From NCBI GenBank assembly GCA_023262965.1, contig JALQXX010000018.1:1-32339 (forward strand): a stretch of 32,339 bases of DNA, written 5' to 3'. Source of the stretch: Candidatus Marinamargulisbacteria bacterium (GTDB taxonomy: Bacteria > Margulisbacteria > Marinamargulisbacteria > UBA817). The notes under the pieces are model-generated. The model was given only the letters and a program-made list of their open reading frames with translations. It had not been told where the DNA came from and searched no databases. Of this stretch, positions 24,829 to 32,339 are shown in pieces (position 1 is the stretch's first letter; each line of letters opens with the position of its first letter). The position numbers were made by a program, and so were the translations under genes.

Positions 24829-25557
24829 ATGGCAATCAAAACAGCTAATCCCGCTTTAAATGAGCGCGTCTTCGATCAGGTTCGATCGCAGGACAATTCC
24901 CGCGGTATGACCATTCAAGGCACTGTGAATAAGACCCTGATTTCCCTTGCAATTGTGGTCGTTTCAGCGGGTTTTACATGGGTAAATCCGCATCCCCGAT
25001 TGATGTTTTTTGGCGCTATCGCTGGTTTGGTTTTAGCCTTAGTTACCATTTTTAAGAAGGTTTGGGCCCCAACAACCACGCCGATGTATGCGGCTTGCCA
25101 AGGTCTTTCTTTGGGCGGTATTTCGGTACTATATAACCAACAGTATTCGGGAATTGTTATTCAAGCTATTTATTTGACATTTGGGACCTTATTTGTCCTT
25201 CTGATGGCCTATTCGTCCGGAAAAATTCGCGTTACCGACAATTTTAGATTGGGTGTTGTAGCGGCTACCGGGGGATTGCTTATTGGAATAATCGTCAACG
25301 CTTTTTTGATGCTTTTTGGCATGGGATTGCCCATCCTTTACGGAAATAGCCTCATCGGCATTGGCTTTAGTGTGGTGGTGGTGGTAATTGCCGCTCTAAA
25401 TTTGGTTTTGGATTTTGACTTTATTGAACAGGGGGCTCAGCGTGGTGCGCCCAAGTATATGGAATGGTATGGCGCATTTGGGTTAATGGTGACGCTAATT
25501 TGGTTGTACGTTGAAATTCTGCGACTGTTGTCCAAATTCTATAGTCGTCGTGATTAA
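24829..25557 (+). CDS. Bax inhibitor-1/YccA family membrane protein
   Basis: A 242-residue integral membrane protein with about seven hydrophobic segments. The opening NPALNERVFDQVRS with MTIQGTVNKTLISLAIVVVS is characteristic of the bacterial branch that carries a conserved MTxxGTxxK motif. Later, LDFDFIEQGAQRGAPKYMEW and YGAFGLMVTLIWLYVEILRL match the family C-terminal region, whose two acidic residues are used for pH-gated Ca2+ leak in a characterised homologue. GGAGGTC lies a few nucleotides before the ATG. Substrate and role in this organism are unknown. It has its own consensus promoter. Confidence 0.93.
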   Translation: MAIKTANPALNERVFDQVRSQDNSRGMTIQGTVNKTLISLAIVVVSAGFTWVNPHPRLMFFGAIAGLVLALVTIFKKVWAPTTTPMYAACQGLSLGGISVLYNQQYSGIVIQAIYLTFGTLFVLLMAYSSGKIRVTDNFRLGVVAATGGLLIGIIVNAFLMLFGMGLPILYGNSLIGIGFSVVVVVIAALNLVLDFDFIEQGAQRGAPKYMEWYGAFGLMVTLIWLYVEILRLLSKFYSRRD

Positions 25558-25590
25558 GCGGCATATAGCAAAAATTTAGGGGGAATAATG

Positions 25591-25618
25591 TTTACGAATG
25601 GGGGATATGGGGCATACT
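25591..25618 (+). promoter_or_regulatory. Possible promoter of the first fibre gene
   Basis: TTTACG (25591-25596) and CATACT (25613-25618) are 16 nt apart. The leader would be about 14 nt and holds CAGGAG before the ATG at 25639. Confidence 0.35.
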
Positions 25619-25638
25619 AGAACTGTTCAGGAGCCAGT

Positions 25639-28419
25639 ATGCCTTTTTTATTGCGTGTTACACTGTGGATCATTATGTATGCGGCTACGTTTGCTGTAGC
25701 GGATAAGATTAATGTTCAGTTTTTATTGGGGGATGCTGAAAATGGCACATTTGAAGGCACGTATACGGTGATATTTGGTTTGTATGAGGCCCCCAATGTT
25801 CCCATTGAGGAGGCTCTATGGAAAGAAGAACACACGTTGATGATTACAGAAGGCAAAGTGTCTCAAATGTTGGGTTCAAAAATCCCTTTGGACTATACAC
25901 TGTTTAAATCCGATGAGTTGTACATTGGTCTACGATTTAAGGAGCTGGACGATGCGGTATTTGTTCCGTTTATTAGTGTGCCGTCTGCCATTGTGTCACG
26001 GTATGCGCGGTATGCTCAATCCTTGGAATTTACCGAATCGTGGATGGCGGTTGATACTCAAAATCATCGTGTGGGGATTGGGATTACCCAAAATTTAACC
26101 GTTCCGTTTGAGGTGATTGGCACCATGAATGTGACAACCGTGAATGTGACCGGGGGTATTTATGCAGCCGATGGGTCGAATATTGATAATGTGGACTACA
26201 ATAAGTTGCTCAATTTGGATGATTACTCGCTATCCCCGTTTTCACCCGAATCTACCGAGATGCCGAAACCGGATGTGGTGTTTGTAACCACAGAAGGCCA
26301 GGTTGGTGTGGGGATACCTGTAACCGCTGATATTACCGAACAGCTGCATGTGAGTGGGAATCTGCGTGTTGACAACGGGATGTATGCCGGGCAAAGCAAT
26401 ATTCGGTTGATAGGCGATGCGGGGCCATTACCGGCACTGGAATCGAATGATGAGGGGCAACCCTTTAATGGCCCCATGTTTGTGTGGAACTCGGCCAAAT
26501 GGGCCGTGCGTGCCGGATACGCATCCGATGGCGTGTGGGATTCCGAAGCAATGGGTGAGGGGTCGGCTGCCTTTGGGCGGGACAATAAAGTGCTGGGAAA
26601 TTACGGATTTTCAACCGGAATTGATAATACGGTTACGGCCGAAAATGGGCTGGCTATTGGTGGTAAAAACAATACGGTTTCTGTTGGAAATGCCAGTATA
26701 GTCGGTGGGATTAATAACACCATTAGTAGTCAAACCAGTAACGGTAAAAGTGGGATTATAGGTGGCGAATCCAATTCAATTCAGGCGGATTATGCGGCCA
26801 TTCTGGGCGGGAAACAAAATCAGATTGTGGATTCACATACCACCGGCTCGTTTGCGGCGATTATGGGTGGCCATAATAATAGTATTATTGCGGCGCCAAT
26901 GAGTATAATTGTTGGTGGGGAATCCAATCATGTATGGGATAATTCGGATTATTCCCTAATTTTGGGCGGACGTGGCCACGAGATCTATGGTCAAGGATCC
27001 GTGGCATTAGGGCAGTATGGTCATATCGGTAATCCCGTGAATCACCATGACGGTGTCTTTTTGTTTGCCGATTCAACACGCAGCAATGCCAATCCATTAA
27101 AAAGCAGTGATTCCAATCAATTTTTAATTTTTGCTACCAATGGGGTGCTGATTGGGTTGTCGGATTTTGATTACACAACACCGTTTGTCATTCCCGGGGC
27201 ATCCCCCAAGACGTTTCCACCAGCGGAAGGGCTCAAATCCCATTCCATACGCACAGCGGGCGATATTGTTGCGGCGGACGACGAGGGCAATTTGGGGTAT
27301 TTGGTGGGTGATGGTAGCTACATTACCAATTTGGCTAGTGTCTGGGATAGTGATGATAACGCGCGATCCATTCATACAACAATGCGCGTTGGTATTGGTG
27401 CGCCGAATGATACGTTGCCACCGGATTCATCATTATTGATTAGCGAAAATACCGGCAATGGGTATCCGGCTGCGATGAAATGGCAATCATCTGCGGGAAG
27501 TTATATGACAATGGGGGTCAATGGGACAATCCCGTATGTGAATGCCTCAGATCCCATAGCGTTCCAATTGGATGGTAGCACGAAGCTGACCATTACCAAC
27601 GAAGGCAGTCGCATAGACGATTGGTTGGGGGTAGGCCGAGACCCTGAGAAAGCCTTGGATGTTGAGGGGGCGGGACGGCTATCGGGAGACCTTACGGTAG
27701 GATCATTAACAACCGAGGGTACCGTTACGGCCAAATCCTTTATTGGAAAAGGGGATCAATTAACCGATATTGCTGTGAACACACTCACGCCGAATGATGG
27801 GACCCCCTATCAACAGCTGTACATGAATGATGATGGATGGGTTCGATTGGGGCATACCATTAACACCATTGGCGCCTTGCTGCATATTGGTGATGCAGAA
27901 ACCACGCAGTTGCGTTTGGAAGAAACCGATTTAGATGGCTATTACACAACGATTCACTCCAGTGATAAATTGATGATGACCTTTCATAACTACAAGGAGG
28001 ATTTCGATCATGCGTTTTCATTTAATACCCAAAAAAGTGGGTCGGTGGATGTTCCATCTGTTTTGATTATTACAGGTGGTGGCGATGTTGGCCTGGGCGT
28101 CGATGCGCCACAAGAACGGCTGGATGTAGCCGGCACCGTTCAAGCGACTGCTTTTAAAGGAGAGGGGAGTGCCCTGACAGGGGTACAACTGGATGTTGAT
28201 CAAGACAATCCCGTTACATTTTCAAAGACGGTCACCGCATCAGAGGCCATTCAAATGACGCCACAAGATGCCAATTTATCCTGTGCTTTGGAAGAAATTG
28301 GTTTATTATGGACCATCACGGATACCAATGCCAGTCGCCTGACCCTGTGTTTTTGTGCCGCAGAAGCATCGGCAGTCAATGTGTTGGATCCGACGGATAC
28401 CCAAACCTGTTCACAATAA
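25639..28419 (+). CDS. Large exported fibre protein with YadA-head-like repeats and tail-fibre modules
   Basis: A 926-residue exported protein. A signal peptide (MPFLLRVTLWIIMYAATFAVA) is followed by a domain at about 24-115 (VIFGLYEA, ALWKEEHTLMITEGKVSQML, LYIGLRF, PFISVPSAIVSRYA). That domain is common at the N-terminus of bacterial tail-fibre-like proteins. Residues about 307-464 are YadA-head-like repeats of the type xAxIxGGxxNxI. Short modules reading GIGxxxPxxxLxVxG plus GDGSxLxxI recur at about 137, 214, 578, 667 and 820. No YadA membrane anchor or endosialidase chaperone domain is seen. The last ~50 residues hold five Cys (SCALEE, LTLCFCAAE, QTCSQ counted with spacing) and end free. 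It is followed by a larger paralogue. CAGGAG precedes the ATG. Likely a trimeric surface fibre; target unknown. Confidence 0.8.
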   Translation: MPFLLRVTLWIIMYAATFAVADKINVQFLLGDAENGTFEGTYTVIFGLYEAPNVPIEEALWKEEHTLMITEGKVSQMLGSKIPLDYTLFKSDELYIGLRFKELDDAVFVPFISVPSAIVSRYARYAQSLEFTESWMAVDTQNHRVGIGITQNLTVPFEVIGTMNVTTVNVTGGIYAADGSNIDNVDYNKLLNLDDYSLSPFSPESTEMPKPDVVFVTTEGQVGVGIPVTADITEQLHVSGNLRVDNGMYAGQSNIRLIGDAGPLPALESNDEGQPFNGPMFVWNSAKWAVRAGYASDGVWDSEAMGEGSAAFGRDNKVLGNYGFSTGIDNTVTAENGLAIGGKNNTVSVGNASIVGGINNTISSQTSNGKSGIIGGESNSIQADYAAILGGKQNQIVDSHTTGSFAAIMGGHNNSIIAAPMSIIVGGESNHVWDNSDYSLILGGRGHEIYGQGSVALGQYGHIGNPVNHHDGVFLFADSTRSNANPLKSSDSNQFLIFATNGVLIGLSDFDYTTPFVIPGASPKTFPPAEGLKSHSIRTAGDIVAADDEGNLGYLVGDGSYITNLASVWDSDDNARSIHTTMRVGIGAPNDTLPPDSSLLISENTGNGYPAAMKWQSSAGSYMTMGVNGTIPYVNASDPIAFQLDGSTKLTITNEGSRIDDWLGVGRDPEKALDVEGAGRLSGDLTVGSLTTEGTVTAKSFIGKGDQLTDIAVNTLTPNDGTPYQQLYMNDDGWVRLGHTINTIGALLHIGDAETTQLRLEETDLDGYYTTIHSSDKLMMTFHNYKEDFDHAFSFNTQKSGSVDVPSVLIITGGGDVGLGVDAPQERLDVAGTVQATAFKGEGSALTGVQLDVDQDNPVTFSKTVTASEAIQMTPQDANLSCALEEIGLLWTITDTNASRLTLCFCAAEASAVNVLDPTDTQTCSQ
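26560..27030 (+). repeat. YadA-head-like repeat tract, first fibre gene
   Basis: About ten degenerate units of 12-20 residues, with the pattern small-A-hydrophobic-x-GGxxNxI: AIGGKNNTV, IVGGINNTI, IIGGESNSI, ILGGKQNQI, IMGGHNNSI, IVGGESNHV, LILGGRGHEI and ALGQYGHIG. In known adhesins this pattern forms a left-handed trimeric beta-roll. The DNA repeats are diverged, so it is an old array rather than a recent tandem duplication. Confidence 0.75.
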
Positions 28420-28491
28420 AATTTATAACTTGCCTTTATCCCTACACGCACTTTAGTATGGAATCAATAAAGCTAATCGATCGATAACGGC

Positions 28492-31400
28492 ATGAAAAAA
28501 AAGCATCAATTTACTTACCTGTGCAGTATTATTATCTATTTTTTAATGGATGGGTTTGTTTTTGGGGCATTATCGCCGGATATGACCGGGGTACCCAGTC
28601 GGGTGGATATTTCAGGGGTGATTCAGGTGGCGGATGGTTCCGTGATAACCCAGTCGTTTGACGCAACAATTGAGTTATATAATGCGGACAACACCATTCC
28701 CACGGCGTCAATTCGTGCGCCTGTTGCGATTCAAAATAATATCTTTCGATTTTCGGCGAATTTAGGGGATATTATGGCGCCTTTTTTTGAAACAAAAACC
28801 CCCTTATATTTGCGGATTACATTTGAAGATGATTTAAAAATTGATTTGCCGATTGGGACAGTCCCCATGGTTATTAAGGCGGAACAGGTGTCGGTTGCGG
28901 AGCAGTTGGTGGATGATGATCTGTTGTTTTTTGATTACGCCAATCAACGTATTGGGATTGGTACCGTGGAGCCGCTGGATACCCTGCATGTGAAGGGAAC
29001 CATGGGGGTGTCGGGGTATATGTATGGGGATGGATCGCAGTTGCGCAATATAGGCTACAAAGGGACGGATAATTACAATTATTTGCGATCGAAAAATGGG
29101 GAGTTTTTGGTGGTTACCGTGAATGCCGACGGGCAGGTGATTGTCGGGGGTCGACCCAATGTGGATCCGGCGATTATGGATATGACGGTGTACGGATCGT
29201 TATTGGTCGAACCCAATGACGCGATGCCCAGTCCGATTATTGCCGGTGAAGGATCGCGCTTTATGTGGCATGCCGAACACGATGTGTTGCGGATTGGGTA
29301 TGTGCCATCGTATTACTGGGATGCGGCCTTTAGTGGCGATCACTCCATTGCCTTTGGGTATGCCACACAGGCCACGGGCAATTATTCGGTAGTAACAGGC
29401 GGGTATTACAATCGTGCAGTAGCGGATAACGCCATTGTTTTGGGGGGGCGCCATAATACCAGTGCGGGCAATGGCAGTATTATTGTTAGTGGGGAAGAAA
29501 ACCGTGTTCAGGATGGCGCGGGGATTGTGATTGGGGGGAAACAGAATCGTGTGACGGGGTCATCGGTTGTATTGGGCGGATTTGTTAATACGGTTTCTGG
29601 AAACAGTAGCGTGGTTATGGGAACCAATCAGACCGTTGTGGGGGATTATGTGTGGCTTATGGGCGGGAACAATAACCAGGTTAATGCCTCCCATGTGATT
29701 GGATTTGGTAGCGATATGACCATCAATCACCCCTATACCATGACGATTGCGATGACAGATGCCGCGGTGGAATCGGTGGTATCTCGAAATATTGCGGTTT
29801 ATGCCGATAACGGAATGGGTATTGGTACAGCGGAAACAGAGGCGGGTACGGTGCGTGTTCGAGGGATTGTTTCGGCGGATAAATGGGTGGGGGATGCGAG
29901 TGGGATTACCAATATCAAATCCCCTGAAAGTGTGTGGTTTTTGGCGCCCACCAATATGAATCGCATTGTGTTTTCGGGGCGATTGGGGGTTGGTACTGAT
30001 CAATTGATGGAATCGTTGAATGTGAACGGGGGGATTCATTTGTCGGGCGAGGCCCAACCAGAAAATGGAACGATTCGGTATGTGGACGATGTGTTTTCGG
30101 TGTATAAAAATGGGGAATGGGTGTCCTTGCAAATGGTGGATACCAATACCCAGTATACGGTAGGGGATGGCTTGCGGTTGAATGAATCGCAGCAGATGGA
30201 TATTATGCGTGAGGGGGCAACCTGGGGGCAGGCCATTCAATGGGATGGCAGCGCCTGGGTGTTGGGGTATGTGGATCAATTCCATCGTGTACCCGATACG
30301 GGCGATTCGACCCCGCTGAATAGTGCCCATCGACTGTATTATCCCGATGCCACCAAACGGGTGCGCATTAATGCCTCTGAAAATCCCGACGTTGGTATGG
30401 ATTTGCCCGTGTCGATGGTAATTGTGGGTGCGGATACCCATCGAAATGCCATGATTGCTCATGATGAATCCACCAATCGGACCCTGTCCATAGCAGTGGA
30501 TCCCCCGGGGGTGCATGTGAATGGGTACTATGATTCAAATGGTCTGGTTGCCGCCCCTGGCGGGGGTGGGTTAATGGTGGATAATGACGATGTGGTTCTG
30601 TATCGGACTGCCGCGGATAGAACCCCGCGACCTATTATTGCCGCCAATGCCACGCAATTTCGGATTATGCCAACAGAAGCCGATCCCGATGTGCCGGTTG
30701 TGATCAATGGCGCAATGGCCTCGCGGTCGTTTTTAATGGCCACAACGGATGATGATGCGGGGGTATATCTACTGGATGATTATTATCGAACCTGCAGCAT
30801 GTACGATTATTCCTCGGCCATCTGCTATGGATCCCAGGCTCGGGAACGATCCACGGTGTTGCAACAAACGGCGGATGGGTCCATCACCTTTCAGCCCGGA
30901 CCATCGGGGCGGGGGGTTGTTTGGCAGAATCAAGGCGTCCCGGTGGTGCGATTGCAGCGGGGAGTCTCGGGGAATACGTTGTTTGGGATTACCCCCCAGT
31001 GGGTGCGATCCGGTGTGGATGTGTATCAGGGTAACATTCATGTATCCGATGGCTATGGCGTATCATTTTATGATAATGGGGCTCCGGTATCCGCCGTTAT
31101 TTTGGATAGTGGCATCTCAGAGCGCATTCGTATGTACGCGGATGGGGTAATGGATACCCCCATTGTGACAATAACGGCATCCGGGGACATGGGGATTAAC
31201 GCGGTTCCGGGTGGGGAGGCTGCAGGGGATTGGGTGATTGCGGCAACCTCGGATCACGAATCGGTGATGGATATTTATGGTGGGGCGGGCAAAAAAGGGA
31301 TTCGGTGGGTAACCGGAACAACGGCTGCCGATGGGGGGGATGGGTATAGTTGGGTTGCCGAGGGGGATTTTTGGGTCATCAATCACAATGATGACCGGAT

Positions 31401-32339
31401 ACTGACGATTGATCCAGAGCGGTTTATAGGGATTCATGATGCGGCCCCATCGGTGGGTTTATCGGTGCTTGGGGATACGGTATTAATGAATCAAGGCGGT
31501 TTGTACCATAGTCAAGATGATGGGGCATCGGTCCCATTAATGGGCGTCTGGGGGGATCAGACGCGGATTGTGGGGGAGGAATCAATTGTGTTTTTGCGGT
31601 CGAATGACCAAGAAAGCGTGGTTATTGATGCCACCGGTTTGGCCATTGGTACCCGCAAAACCGTGAATACAATCGACGATGATGCGATTGATTTGCAGGT
31701 TGCGGGGCGTATGGTGGTTCATAATCCGATATACGATCAATTTGGTTATGGGGTGTATCCATTGGATGTGACCAATCCCGATGGCACTATTGTGGCGCGC
31801 ATGGTGGATCAGATTGATATTGATACCGATTCGGGACTGATGGTTTCGGGGGATAACACGCCCGAATCCGATGTGGTGGTTCAGGCATCGCCTTATTACA
31901 ATCGGATTGTTTTGCCGGATGGCACAGAGGTGGCCGCTGACGAAACGCGTGTGTTGTCGATTATAGGCAATGGAATAACCATTGAGGCGCAGTCGGTTGA
32001 GGCGTCGGGTTGGTCGTCATTGGACCAGGATACGGTGGTATTTACCAATGATTTTTTGTCGGGAGGGACCATTGATGGGGATTTCAGCGTAAATGGGGAT
32101 GTGGTGGTGGTGCCGCCCGGGCAATGGTATGGGGATGCACGTGGATTACGCAATATTCCGTTTCGCTGGCAACAGGTTACGCGAAATACAACGGCTATAA
32201 CCGATCCGCCCAATTATTACAATGAGGGTGAGATTTACTATACGGAGGGATTTGTTGGTATCGGTACCGATACGCCCCAAAGTGCGTTGGATGTGGCTGC
32301 CACCGCATCGGCCACCACCCTGTTGGTTACCGAAACGCT
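28492..32339 (+). CDS. Second large exported fibre protein, paralogue of the preceding gene (partial)
   Basis: An open frame starts at ATG 28492 and runs without a stop to the window end, over 1,280 codons. It begins with a signal peptide (MKKKHQFTYLCSIIIYFLMD then GFVFGALS). An N-domain of the same kind as in the gene upstream follows (FDATIELYNA, FRFSANLG, PLYLRITFEDD, PIGTVPMVIKAEQ). Next comes IGIGTVEPLDTLHVKG with GDGSQLRNI, then YadA-head-like repeats at about residues 282-413, then further modules: MGIGTAETEAGTVRVRG, LGVGTDQLMESLNVNG, GTIRYVDDVFSVYKNGEW, AIGTRKT, and VGIGTDTPQSALDVAA at the right edge. Gly, Asp, Val and Thr dominate and Cys is rare. The C-terminus, which would show any anchor, is outside the window. 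It starts 72 nt after the first fibre gene, with no clear Shine-Dalgarno. Confidence 0.8.
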   Translation, partial: MKKKHQFTYLCSIIIYFLMDGFVFGALSPDMTGVPSRVDISGVIQVADGSVITQSFDATIELYNADNTIPTASIRAPVAIQNNIFRFSANLGDIMAPFFETKTPLYLRITFEDDLKIDLPIGTVPMVIKAEQVSVAEQLVDDDLLFFDYANQRIGIGTVEPLDTLHVKGTMGVSGYMYGDGSQLRNIGYKGTDNYNYLRSKNGEFLVVTVNADGQVIVGGRPNVDPAIMDMTVYGSLLVEPNDAMPSPIIAGEGSRFMWHAEHDVLRIGYVPSYYWDAAFSGDHSIAFGYATQATGNYSVVTGGYYNRAVADNAIVLGGRHNTSAGNGSIIVSGEENRVQDGAGIVIGGKQNRVTGSSVVLGGFVNTVSGNSSVVMGTNQTVVGDYVWLMGGNNNQVNASHVIGFGSDMTINHPYTMTIAMTDAAVESVVSRNIAVYADNGMGIGTAETEAGTVRVRGIVSADKWVGDASGITNIKSPESVWFLAPTNMNRIVFSGRLGVGTDQLMESLNVNGGIHLSGEAQPENGTIRYVDDVFSVYKNGEWVSLQMVDTNTQYTVGDGLRLNESQQMDIMREGATWGQAIQWDGSAWVLGYVDQFHRVPDTGDSTPLNSAHRLYYPDATKRVRINASENPDVGMDLPVSMVIVGADTHRNAMIAHDESTNRTLSIAVDPPGVHVNGYYDSNGLVAAPGGGGLMVDNDDVVLYRTAADRTPRPIIAANATQFRIMPTEADPDVPVVINGAMASRSFLMATTDDDAGVYLLDDYYRTCSMYDYSSAICYGSQARERSTVLQQTADGSITFQPGPSGRGVVWQNQGVPVVRLQRGVSGNTLFGITPQWVRSGVDVYQGNIHVSDGYGVSFYDNGAPVSAVILDSGISERIRMYADGVMDTPIVTITASGDMGINAVPGGEAAGDWVIAATSDHESVMDIYGGAGKKGIRWVTGTTAADGGDGYSWVAEGDFWVINHNDDRILTIDPERFIGIHDAAPSVGLSVLGDTVLMNQGGLYHSQDDGASVPLMGVWGDQTRIVGEESIVFLRSNDQESVVIDATGLAIGTRKTVNTIDDDAIDLQVAGRMVVHNPIYDQFGYGVYPLDVTNPDGTIVARMVDQIDIDTDSGLMVSGDNTPESDVVVQASPYYNRIVLPDGTEVAADETRVLSIIGNGITIEAQSVEASGWSSLDQDTVVFTNDFLSGGTIDGDFSVNGDVVVVPPGQWYGDARGLRNIPFRWQQVTRNTTAITDPPNYYNEGEIYYTEGFVGIGTDTPQSALDVAATASATTLLVTET
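29338..29730 (+). repeat. YadA-head-like repeat tract, second fibre gene
   Basis: Units include SIAFGYATQATG, VVTGGYYNRAVA, IVLGGRHNTSAG, IIVSGEENRVQD, IVIGGKQNRVTG, VVLGGFVNTVSG, VVMGTNQTVVG, LMGGNNNQVNA and VIGFGSDM. Spacing is 13-16 residues. The tract is shorter and more regular than that of the first fibre gene and is equally placed after the N-terminal domain and the first GIGT module. Confidence 0.75.

Noticed and set aside
26560-29730. CRISPR array or recent tandem DNA duplication in the fibre genes
   Set aside because: The repeats are at protein level, in frame and diverged in DNA sequence; there are no identical direct repeats with unique spacers.
29560-30516. Long open frame of 318 codons on the minus strand
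   Set aside because: It is antisense to the second fibre gene; its product is rich in His, Ile and Asn-Pro-His patterns caused by the repeated codons of the plus-strand repeats, and it has no Shine-Dalgarno or known motif.

Overview
The window looks like chromosomal DNA of a free-living diderm (Gram-negative-type) bacterium, probably from an uncultivated phylum. Evidence for an outer envelope is a predicted small outer-membrane beta-barrel, an EnvC-like coiled-coil protein and two very large exported fibre proteins. It makes menaquinone, runs a homodimeric-E1 pyruvate dehydrogenase and a glycine cleavage P-protein. All four tRNA genes carry an encoded CCA. I tentatively think of a Margulisbacteria-like lineage, but only from general gene content; that label is low confidence. 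No phage, insertion sequence, CRISPR array or defence island was found.

Layout. 1-4184, minus strand: an information-processing block, read from high to low coordinates as rpsF, ssb (long), ssb (short), rpsR, rplI, then uvrC under its own promoter and a partial murein-hydrolase-activator-like gene. 4323-10931, plus strand: menG-menF-menD (overlapping genes), gcvP, and a small CxxC/CxxC protein. 10999-11244: tRNA-Pro and initiator tRNA-Met. 11276-12058, minus: a YbfF-type esterase. 12136-12660: small beta-barrel protein. 12732-18112: aceE-aceF-lpd operon. 18155-19396: glycosyltransferase-like gene, convergent with an AI-2E family permease. tRNA-Asn follows. 20897-23124: a membrane-anchored HMA protein coupled to a CPA-type antiporter with a C-terminal RCK domain. 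A 25-bp perfect hairpin separates it from the opposing tRNA-Glu. 23403-24725, minus: RlmD/RumA-type rRNA methyltransferase, divergent from a Bax inhibitor-1/YccA protein. 25639 to the window end: two tandem giant fibre proteins with the same modular plan (signal peptide, beta-sandwich-like N-domain, YadA-head-like repeats, GIGT...GDGS tail-fibre modules).

How it works together: the PDH operon makes acetyl-CoA and NADH, the men genes build the quinone pool, and the permease/antiporter/BI-1 genes handle membrane transport and homeostasis. The two fibres are probably surface structures.

Most striking signals: (i) a repeated promoter arrangement in which the -10 hexamer ends only 7-9 nt before the start codon (uvrC, menG, gcvP, aceE, rlmD), implying leaderless mRNAs for first genes while internal genes have Shine-Dalgarno sites; (ii) UvrC lacking its C-terminal (HhH)2 domain; (iii) tandem SSB genes, one without the acidic tip; (iv) an antiporter in which the expected membrane Asp is Ala; (v) an initiator tRNA with a C1xU72 mismatch; (vi) the tandem fibre genes.
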